From: CAYRSA01 sp964494845
GTDB lineage: Bacteria > Patescibacteriota > Saccharimonadia > Saccharimonadales > JAGQNJ01
Direction of reading: 5' to 3'
Assembly: GCA_964494845.1 (NCBI GenBank)
Contig: CAZBSC010000030.1
Span: 1-7,635, forward strand
Length of the DNA: 7,635 nt
Of this stretch, positions 1-5,208 are shown one piece after another. The number at the start of each line of letters is the position of its first letter. Position 1 is the first letter of the stretch. The notes under the pieces are model-generated. The model saw nothing but the letters and a program-made list of their open reading frames with translations, was not told the origin of the DNA and did not search any database. Both the position numbers and the translations under genes were made by a program.

Positions 1-132
1 GTTGATCTGAAAAAAATGGGGGCTAATGGGGCCAAAAAATTTATTCCTGGAGCAAAGTTTTCAGTCGAAGTGCGAAATAAAAAGCTACTAGATTTATATA
101 AAAAAGCGTTAGAACCTAGGTCGTCAAAGTAG
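1..132 (+). CDS. C-terminal fragment of a probable GT4-type glycosyltransferase
   Basis: Frame 1 is open from the first base to a TAG at 130-132, giving the last 43 residues of a protein whose start lies outside the window. The fragment has a run LKKMGANGAKKFI followed after a short loop by an amphipathic helix ending LLDLYKKAL. This layout (a 'MGxNGxKxI' helix, then a final 'LLxLYKKAL' helix) is usual at the C-terminus of GT-B fold, family 4 glycosyltransferases, where the last helix packs back on the N-terminal domain. That reading rests on recalled family patterns and a short piece without catalytic residues, so it is tentative. The next gene starts 22 bases later on the same strand and encodes a membrane protein often found beside such transferases, so the two are probably cotranscribed and act on the same lipid-linked or surface glycan. 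Confidence 0.45.
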   Translation, partial: VDLKKMGANGAKKFIPGAKFSVEVRNKKLLDLYKKALEPRSSK

Positions 133-154
133 TAGATATGGTACAGTTATTCGT

Positions 155-1099
155 ATGAAGAAAGCCATCGGTTATGCCCTTTTTCTAGGGTTTATTATTT
201 ACCTAGGCTTCTATATTTATGGTCACTCCAGCGACTTCAAATCTTTGCTGGATGTCCCAATCCAATATCTCTTTTTTATTGCTATAGCTCATATTGCCAT
301 CATTTTCTTGAACGGATTGTTTATAAAATTTACTATAGAACCTTTCGGCAAAGTAATTGGTTATGAAGAAAGCTTTTTTGTCTCGGTATTAACTGCGGCA
401 GGCAATTACTTTTTCCCAGTGGGCGCCGGCACAGGAATAAAAGCGGTTTACTTAAAAAAGAAATTCAAGCTTGCGTACACAGACTTTATGTCAACATTGT
501 CGGGTAATTATATATTGGTATTTTTAATAAACTCATTCTTGGGTCTAGTGGCATTATTCATTCTCAAAAACCGCGCTCCAGCAGCACAAGTCTACACCAT
601 AGGACTAGTACTTGGCGGCATTTTTGTCAGCATGTTAATTCTTGCTTTCTATGGTTTCCCAAAGTCAATAATATCTTGGCTAGGTAAACAAAAAGTTATC
701 AAACGGGTAGCTGACTTGATCGCAGAAGTCTTGAGAGGCTGGAACATTATAACCGAGCATAAAACACTAATGTGGAAGCTAATGTCCGTAACGGTGGGAA
801 ATTTTTTGATAACAATGATTATCGTAAAGCTGGCAACAACAGCTCTAGGTTTTAATATTGGATTTTGGCCACTAGTTCTGTACACAGCTCTTGGGGCTCT
901 AAGCCTACTGCTGAACGTTACGCCAGGCTCTATTGGTATTAGAGAAGCTATATTTATATTTTCTAGTGCGGCATTAGGGCTGACTACACCCCAGATTTTT
1001 TCTATATCGATTGTCCAAAACGGAGTATTGTTCTTCGTGTTGATTGCTGCCTGGATATTGTCTAGAACGACATTTATAAAAAACAGAATTTCTAACTAA
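155..1099 (+). CDS. UPF0104/AglD-type flippase-like integral membrane protein
   Basis: A 314-residue, highly hydrophobic protein with about eight predicted membrane segments (roughly residues 5-22, 36-56, 73-90, 117-137, 146-166, 209-230, 236-254 and 265-302). Two signatures fit the lysylphosphatidylglycerol synthase transmembrane region / UPF0104 family: NYFFPVGAGTGIKAVYLKKK at 84-103, matching the conserved 'N...P.raGe..R' loop, and TPGSIGIRE at 256-264, matching the 'PGGxGxRE' motif. Length agrees with the stand-alone family; there is no fused MprF synthetase domain, so it is not an aminoacyl-phosphatidylglycerol synthase. Stand-alone members commonly neighbour glycosyltransferases and are suspected of moving or handling lipid-linked sugars; the exact substrate is unknown. 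The ATG at 155 is the only sensible start, although no Shine-Dalgarno precedes it. It ends 16 bases from the convergent methyltransferase, with no clear terminator between. Confidence 0.8.
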   Translation: MKKAIGYALFLGFIIYLGFYIYGHSSDFKSLLDVPIQYLFFIAIAHIAIIFLNGLFIKFTIEPFGKVIGYEESFFVSVLTAAGNYFFPVGAGTGIKAVYLKKKFKLAYTDFMSTLSGNYILVFLINSFLGLVALFILKNRAPAAQVYTIGLVLGGIFVSMLILAFYGFPKSIISWLGKQKVIKRVADLIAEVLRGWNIITEHKTLMWKLMSVTVGNFLITMIIVKLATTALGFNIGFWPLVLYTALGALSLLLNVTPGSIGIREAIFIFSSAALGLTTPQIFSISIVQNGVLFFVLIAAWILSRTTFIKNRISN

Positions 1100-1115
1100 A
1101 AGTTAAAGCCCAGCA

Positions 1116-1856
1116 CTATCTTTTTTTGTTTGCGGTAATGATATAGCCTTCAGATAGGTCATATCTATTGAATAATTCTGAAATTTTATTCGGTATATAG
1201 AATACGTACTTGTTGCTTATGATCCCAAGAAGATCAAAAAATTTGGGAATCTGCCCTATGCCACTTTCTTTAGTTTGTTTGTCGCTACTCCATTGCTTCT
1301 TCTCTCTGGCCTGCATTTTGCCTAAAGTCCATCTTAGTACCCAAAGAACATTAATGAAGGGGTAGCCGTACGAGATTATTTTTACGTTTTCAAATTTTTT
1401 ATTAGTGAATAGCTTTTCTAGCCGATCTTTTTCGTAGCGCCTAACATGCCCAACTATTTCATCATGTACTGTCCAGTACTTTTCTTTTGCAGGTACAGAA
1501 ATAATTATTTGCCCTCCTGGCTTTATAAGCTCGTGGGCTCTATTAATAAATGCTCGGTCATTTTTTACGTGCTCCATTACCTCACAAGCTATGACGCAGT
1601 CGTAGTTGGGCGGTAGTTTCAGTTTAAAGAAATCGCCTACTTTGGGAGTCAATCTTTTTTTTACTTCCTCGGGCAGCTGTTTATATATTTTCCTAATACC
1701 GGGCGCAAAATCTAAACAAGTTCCACTTTTAAAGTAATTTAGTAAGTCGGTACTAAGGAGCATTTTGCCAGCGCCAATTTCCAAAAATTTGGTTCCAGCT
1801 ACTACATTTTTAATAACCGTATGTCTCCGAAGAAGGTATCTAGGTGGGTAATACAT
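1116..1856 (-). CDS. class I SAM-dependent methyltransferase
   Basis: A 246-residue soluble protein with the Rossmann-like methyltransferase core. Motif I is FLEIGAGKML at 24-33 (SAM-binding glycine loop), the acidic end of strand 2 is LDFAP at 48-52 (D49), motif IV region is YDCVIACEVMEHV at 85-97, and the LIKPGG turn is at 110-115. After the core comes HDEIVGHVRRY at 131-141, a pattern I associate with Methyltransf_11/23-type enzymes in surface-polysaccharide clusters. It probably methylates a sugar hydroxyl, a carboxylate or a lipid carrier intermediate; the sequence does not decide which. It is the last gene of the minus-strand block, 27 bases after the WbpA-like dehydrogenase stop, and convergent with the flippase-like gene. 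A TATAAT box ends only 5 bases before the ATG, so it may have its own leaderless transcript; no Shine-Dalgarno is visible. Confidence 0.85.
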   Translation of the reverse strand: MYYPPRYLLRRHTVIKNVVAGTKFLEIGAGKMLLSTDLLNYFKSGTCLDFAPGIRKIYKQLPEEVKKRLTPKVGDFFKLKLPPNYDCVIACEVMEHVKNDRAFINRAHELIKPGGQIIISVPAKEKYWTVHDEIVGHVRRYEKDRLEKLFTNKKFENVKIISYGYPFINVLWVLRWTLGKMQAREKKQWSSDKQTKESGIGQIPKFFDLLGIISNKYVFYIPNKISELFNRYDLSEGYIITANKKR

Positions 1857-1861
1857 AATGA

Positions 1862-1867
1862 ATTATA
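1862..1867 (-). promoter_or_regulatory. -10 box TATAAT for a probable leaderless methyltransferase transcript
   Basis: On the minus strand a perfect TATAAT is followed by five bases (TCATT) and then the methyltransferase ATG. Transcription normally begins about 6-8 bases downstream of the -10 box, which would put the first transcribed base at or next to the A of the start codon. It lies in the 27-base gap after the upstream stop codon. No convincing -35 element is visible 16-18 bases further up, and the region is AT-rich, so a chance match cannot be excluded. Confidence 0.5.
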
Positions 1868-1883
1868 TGAACTGCTAAAAAAG

Positions 1884-3143
1884 CTAAACGCCAATTCCTT
1901 TGTAGACTACTGTTTCTGGGAATGATTTTTTATCGAAAGCGTTTTTGCCGTCTATGAAAACCTTTACACTTAGCTTCTGTGTATCCATTTCTAAAAACTC
2001 TCGGTGATTGGTGGCTACAATGACTGCGTCGATGTTCTGAAGCGTCGATTCTAAGTTTTTCTTGGTAGATTTATCAAGAAAGTAAGGATCGAAGGATTCT
2101 ACAGCTGCGCCCTTCTCTTTGAGCAATTTAATTACTTTGTATGATGGGCTTTCTCGGTCATCAGCAACGTTGGCTTTGTAAGATAAGCCCAAAACAGCCA
2201 CTTTTGCTCCCTTTAGACTCATTTGGAATTCATTCAGACCATCTATTAGCTGTTCCACCGTAAACTCTGGCATATGGTTGTTTATGGACCGTGCTAGGGT
2301 GAGAAATTCATGCTCAAAACCATAGCCGCGGGCGTATTCAATTAGATAGTAGGGGTCAACTGGTATGCAATGTCCGCCTACACCGATACTGGGCTGAAAG
2401 GGCATGAACCCAAACGGCTTAGTGGCCGAGCCTTCAATAACGTTCTTAACATTGATCCCTAGCTTAGTGAAGGACATAGCTAACTCGTTAACAAACGCAA
2501 TGTTGACGTCCCGAAAAGAGTTTTCGACAACCTTTACTGCCTCGGCTTCTTTCAATGATCCCATTGGCTTGATTGGCGCATCAATTATTGACTGATAAAA
2601 AGATACAGTTTTAGATCTACCAACACTATCACTGCTGCCAACTACCCTTGGAATGTTTTCTACACTCCACTTACTATCGCCCGGGTTTATTCTTTCTGGG
2701 CAGTGTGACACTGTGAAATCTTGATTTACTACTAAACCAGATGTTTTCTCAATAAGTGGGATAACTACGTCTTCGCATACCCCGGGGTTTATAGTCGACT
2801 CAATAATTACTAGTGAACCTTTTTTAAGGTTTTTTGCCAGGGAAGTGACAGCCCCTTTTACGGGACCAAGATCAGGCTCAAAATCATTTTTTACAGGGGT
2901 AGGAACGCAAACAATGATTACATCACTGTCTTTTACGCTGTCAAAGTTGTTTGAAGCAATTAGTTTTGTTTTTTTTATACGACCAGCAATGTAGTCGTCA
3001 TTGAGGGGATCTTGGTGATTGTTGATTGTCTCGACTTTATCCGAGTCTAGGTCTACGCCTGTAACCTCGTAGCCTTTTTCTGATACTAACAAGGCTAGCG
3101 GTAGGCCGACATAACCTAACCCGATAATTGTAACTTTTTCCAT
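1884..3143 (-). CDS. UDP-N-acetylhexosamine (GlcNAc/ManNAc) 6-dehydrogenase, WbpA/WecC type
   Basis: A 419-residue nucleotide-sugar dehydrogenase, full length for the UDP-glucose/GDP-mannose dehydrogenase superfamily. It catalyses the NAD-dependent four-electron oxidation of a UDP-N-acetylhexosamine C6 to the uronate in the cytoplasm. Visible marks: GLGYVG at 8-13 with D31 ending strand 2 (NAD binding), VPTP at 80-83, ESTINPG at 115-121, PERINPGD at 149-156, the central helix with K204 and N208 (EAVKVVENSFRDVNIAFVNE), and GVGGHCIPVDPYYL at 254-267, where C259 is the catalytic thioester cysteine. The 'GGHCIPVDP' form and 'ENSFRDVNIA' helix point to the WbpA/TviB/WecC branch, not to UDP-glucose dehydrogenase. 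The loop before it reads FQPSIGVGG where many relatives have P-G-P-G. The exact epimer used is not decidable here. The ATG directly follows a TAG at 3144-3146 and no Shine-Dalgarno is present; see the promoter at 3152-3181. Confidence 0.88.
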   Translation of the reverse strand: MEKVTIIGLGYVGLPLALLVSEKGYEVTGVDLDSDKVETINNHQDPLNDDYIAGRIKKTKLIASNNFDSVKDSDVIIVCVPTPVKNDFEPDLGPVKGAVTSLAKNLKKGSLVIIESTINPGVCEDVVIPLIEKTSGLVVNQDFTVSHCPERINPGDSKWSVENIPRVVGSSDSVGRSKTVSFYQSIIDAPIKPMGSLKEAEAVKVVENSFRDVNIAFVNELAMSFTKLGINVKNVIEGSATKPFGFMPFQPSIGVGGHCIPVDPYYLIEYARGYGFEHEFLTLARSINNHMPEFTVEQLIDGLNEFQMSLKGAKVAVLGLSYKANVADDRESPSYKVIKLLKEKGAAVESFDPYFLDKSTKKNLESTLQNIDAVIVATNHREFLEMDTQKLSVKVFIDGKNAFDKKSFPETVVYKGIGV

Positions 3144-3791
3144 CTAACTACATTGTAACCCAGTTCTATTTTTCTCAGCAAGATTATATAAATACAGNNN
3201 NNNNNNNNNNNNNNNNNNNNNNNNNNNNNNNNNNNNNNNNNNNNNNNNNNNNNNNNNNNNNNNNNNNNNNNNNNNNNNNNNNNNNNNNNNNNNNNNNTCA
3301 TTATCCGACGCAATATCTACGCCTAGGGGTTCTCCGTGAAACAAATCTTCTGCTATCGTTCCGCCGGCGAGTAGCGCGTACTCATATTTCATACCCGACA
3401 TCTCGGAATTAATTATCTGGGACAGTCTACTACCTGTTTTGTAGTCGAGCGCTTTGGCTGAGTTGACTATTATTATTGGACTGGCTAGATGCGGTTTTAT
3501 TGATTCTATGACTTCGCGTGTTACATTCGAGGAAACAGCCAGAATTAGAATGTCACAATTTTTAATCAAATCTTCAGCGGAAGTAACTATGTTTATTTTT
3601 GAATCTATCTTTGTTTTTATGTGAAGATAAGGATGCTTACGGTCTTTAGATAGGCTGTTTATAATGTTTTGGTCTATGTCGTAGGCGGTGATTTTTATGT
3701 CAGATTGATTTTTTTGAGCCAAGTGATTTAATATCGCATATCCAAAATTACCAATACCAAAAATTGAAATATTAGTGTATCTGACACTCAT
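3144..3791 (-). CDS. gpsA: GpsA-like NAD(P)-dependent glycerol-3-phosphate dehydrogenase, interrupted by an assembly gap
   Basis: Only 3298-3791 is solid: 164 residues forming the N-terminal NAD(P)-binding domain. It shows GIGNFG at 12-17, D38/D40 after strand 2, an RKHPYL element at 51-56, the NCDILILAVSS strand at 78-88, and VNSAKALD at 109-116, where K113 matches the active-site lysine of the 'cKGle' motif. GGTIAEDLFHGEP at 143-155 stands where GpsA proteins have 'GPSFAEEvxxGxP', so that loop is divergent. GpsA reduces dihydroxyacetone phosphate to sn-glycerol-3-phosphate. Family length is about 330 residues, so the C-terminal domain is largely missing in the N run at 3198-3297. The piece 3144-3197 is open in two frames: one ends in TAG at 3144, abutting the next ATG; the other runs into the next gene to about 3116. 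The real tail frame is unknown. The start is backed by a Shine-Dalgarno at 3799-3804. Confidence 0.72.
   Translation of the reverse strand: MSVRYTNISIFGIGNFGYAILNHLAQKNQSDIKITAYDIDQNIINSLSKDRKHPYLHIKTKIDSKINIVTSAEDLIKNCDILILAVSSNVTREVIESIKPHLASPIIIVNSAKALDYKTGSRLSQIINSEMSGMKYEYALLAGGTIAEDLFHGEPLGVDIASDNXXXXXXXXXXXXXXXXXXXXXXXXXXXXXXXXXXLYLYNLAEKNRTGLQCS
3152..3181 (-). promoter_or_regulatory. possible promoter for the WbpA-like gene (TTGCTG-N18-TACAAT)
   Basis: On the minus strand TTGCTG (3176-3181) is separated by 18 bases from TACAAT (3152-3157), which ends 8 bases before the dehydrogenase ATG at 3143. A start site 7-8 bases after the box would give a leaderless or nearly leaderless mRNA, which fits the lack of a Shine-Dalgarno there. 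The -10 differs from consensus at one position and the -35 matches three of six. It sits in the short, poorly resolved stretch beside the assembly gap, so it could instead be coding sequence of the preceding gene. Confidence 0.35.
3198..3297. other. assembly gap of exactly 100 N
   Basis: One hundred unknown bases, the placeholder length commonly used for a scaffold gap of unknown size. It falls inside the GpsA-like gene. From the usual GpsA length, about 150 residues (roughly 450 bases) are expected to be missing here, so the true gap is probably longer than shown, and reading frames cannot be carried across it. Confidence 0.95.
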
Positions 3792-3798
3792 ATGCAGT

Positions 3799-3804
3799 CC
3801 CTCT
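3799..3804 (-). promoter_or_regulatory. Shine-Dalgarno of the GpsA-like gene, overlapping the ugd stop codon
   Basis: The minus strand reads TAGAGGG, so the ugd stop codon TAG is itself part of the AGAGGG ribosome-binding site. Seven bases separate it from the ATG at 3791. A ribosome finishing ugd would stop right on this site, which suggests translational coupling and supports the chosen start. Confidence 0.7.
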
Positions 3805-5152
3805 ATCGTCCAACTCCGATATAGTTAATGCCCGAGCTACTAATAAGATTCTCGTCTAGCAGATTCATGCAATCTACTACTGTTTTGATTTTCTTTGCTT
3901 TAGGTAACCAGTTGTTAATTTTTTTGAACTCTGGCCATTCGGTTGCTACAAAAATTACCTCCGCGTTTTCAACTGCTGCTTCTATTGATCCGCAAATGTT
4001 TACTTGTGAATTTAGATCTTTTGCCGCTTCTTGGTTCGCTTCAGGATCATACGCACTTACATTGCAACCTTTTTTTTGTAAAACGTTCGCAATTAATATA
4101 GCTCGGGATTTCCTAGAGTCACTAGTTCCTGCTTTGAAAGCTAGTCCTAGAACCGTCACATTCTTGTTATCTAGCGAGCCAATTTTTTTCTCCGTCTTTT
4201 CGATTATGTAGCCGGGCATTGAATCATTGATTTCGGTGACTGCATTCATGATTGGCAAGTCTACCCCGTGTTTTTTTGCACTACTTATTAGCCCGCTAAC
4301 ATCTTTTGGGAAACAACCACCACCGTAGCCGCGACCGGCATTCAAAAATGCTCTTCCAATTCTTTTATCGGCACCTATTGCATCCATCACGTCGTTAATA
4401 TCGCCATTTGTTTCATCGCAGAGTTTTGCGATAGAATTGGCAAAAGAAATTTTTAGTGCCAAGAAAGCATTGCTCGTAACCTTTATGAGCTCTGCGCTTT
4501 CCAGAGTAGTTTTAATATACTGGCCACTGTGATTTTTAATTTCATTTTGACCGATACCACCACAAATTTTGGATATTTTTTCAGCGTTGAGTTCAATTTT
4601 TTTATAAAGTTCTTGAACTATATATAAAGATTTATCATCACTACCACCAACCACAATTCTGTCGTATAAAAGTGTGTCGTAGACGGCAGTACCTTCGCGT
4701 AAAAATTCTGGGTTTGATACGTAGCTGTTGTTCGGTATGAGTTTCATGGCCTGTCTGCCGGTTCCGACTGGAACAGTACTTTTCTGTACATATACGGCAC
4801 CTGGTTTCAGGTACTGGTTGGCGGATTTTGCGGCAGAAAATACGTATTCTAAGTTAGAGCTTCCGTCAGGGTTGTCAGGCGTACCCACACACGATATTAC
4901 AATGTCAGCATTAGATATCGCTTCTTCGTAGCTAGTGGTCGCTGTGAGCGTTCCCTCAGCAAGCCCTGTTGCTATGAGCTCATCTAGACCCGCTTCGTAA
5001 AATGGAGATTTGCCAGAATTTAGAGTATCAACTTTTTTGGGGTCTATATCTAATGCGACGACGTTATAACCAGCATGAGCTAATAGTGCAGCAGTTGTCG
5101 TGCCTACATACCCACTACCGATAATTGCAATTTTTTTAGTTTTCTCCTCCAT
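3803..5152 (-). CDS. ugd: UDP-glucose 6-dehydrogenase
   Basis: A 449-residue enzyme that oxidises UDP-glucose to UDP-glucuronate with two NAD+ in the cytoplasm. Domains in order: N-terminal NAD domain with GSGYVG at 12-17 and D35, VGTPDNPDG at 89-97, KSTVPVGTG at 124-132, SNPEFLREG at 146-154; central helix SAELIKVTSNAFLALKISF at 219-237 (K224, N228); active-site loop GYGGGCFPKD at 275-284 with catalytic C280; and a C-terminal UDP-binding domain including TEWPEF near 404-409. The SNPEFLREG, NAFLA and GGCFPKD signatures separate it from the WbpA-like paralogue two genes downstream. About 20 residues more than usual lie between the ELYKKI helix and SAEL (about 188-218). The protein begins MEEKTKK just before the first strand, a normal short lead. 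It is first in its block, with a TATAAT box 11 bases before the ATG, and its stop overlaps the next gene's ribosome-binding site. Confidence 0.93.
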   Translation of the reverse strand: MEEKTKKIAIIGSGYVGTTTAALLAHAGYNVVALDIDPKKVDTLNSGKSPFYEAGLDELIATGLAEGTLTATTSYEEAISNADIVISCVGTPDNPDGSSNLEYVFSAAKSANQYLKPGAVYVQKSTVPVGTGRQAMKLIPNNSYVSNPEFLREGTAVYDTLLYDRIVVGGSDDKSLYIVQELYKKIELNAEKISKICGGIGQNEIKNHSGQYIKTTLESAELIKVTSNAFLALKISFANSIAKLCDETNGDINDVMDAIGADKRIGRAFLNAGRGYGGGCFPKDVSGLISSAKKHGVDLPIMNAVTEINDSMPGYIIEKTEKKIGSLDNKNVTVLGLAFKAGTSDSRKSRAILIANVLQKKGCNVSAYDPEANQEAAKDLNSQVNICGSIEAAVENAEVIFVATEWPEFKKINNWLPKAKKIKTVVDCMNLLDENLISSSGINYIGVGR

Positions 5153-5163
5153 GTATAGGGGCC

Positions 5164-5169
5164 ATTATA
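5164..5169 (-). promoter_or_regulatory. -10 box TATAAT of the ugd operon
   Basis: A perfect TATAAT on the minus strand ends 11 bases before the ugd ATG (5152), predicting a leader of only about 4-6 bases. No Shine-Dalgarno lies before the ATG. No -35 box is recognisable; the place where it should be overlaps the oppositely oriented -10 box at 5192-5197. Confidence 0.6.
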
Positions 5170-5191
5170 ACGCGAAAATCGACTTTTTCTA

Positions 5192-5197
5192 TATAAT
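5192..5197 (+). promoter_or_regulatory. -10 box TATAAT of the GT-C-like membrane transferase gene
   Basis: A perfect TATAAT ends 11 bases before the ATG at 5209, the same spacing as in the divergent ugd promoter. A short AGGG at 5201-5204 lies four bases from the ATG, but it would sit near the expected transcription start and may not act as a ribosome-binding site. The expected -35 place (about 5169-5174) shows no match and overlaps the ugd -10 box. Confidence 0.6.
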
Positions 5198-5208
5198 AAT
5201 AGGGATAA

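Noticed and set aside
137..142. TATGGT 12 bases before the flippase-like ATG as a -10 box.
   Set aside because: Only four of six bases match and there is no -35; the gene is more simply cotranscribed with the transferase just upstream.
138..158. Six-codon ORF (ATG at 138, TGA overlapping the flippase-like ATG) as a leader peptide.
   Set aside because: No Shine-Dalgarno, no informative codons and very short; expected by chance.
1097..1128. T run after the flippase-like gene, a possible intrinsic terminator in the convergent junction.
   Set aside because: Only a weak AAAG/CTTT pairing can be drawn; the T run encodes lysines of the methyltransferase C-terminus on the other strand.
3828..4211. 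127-codon plus-strand ORF opposite ugd, and similar open stretches at 649-885, 2404-2595, 4728-4931, 5229-5495 and 6165-6404.
   Set aside because: All lie in other frames of well-supported genes, have no recognisable motifs and no start signals.
5140..5152. GGAGGAG directly after the ugd ATG as a ribosome-binding site for a later start.
   Set aside because: It encodes Glu-Glu of MEEKTKK; there is no in-frame start codon at a suitable distance before the first Rossmann strand.
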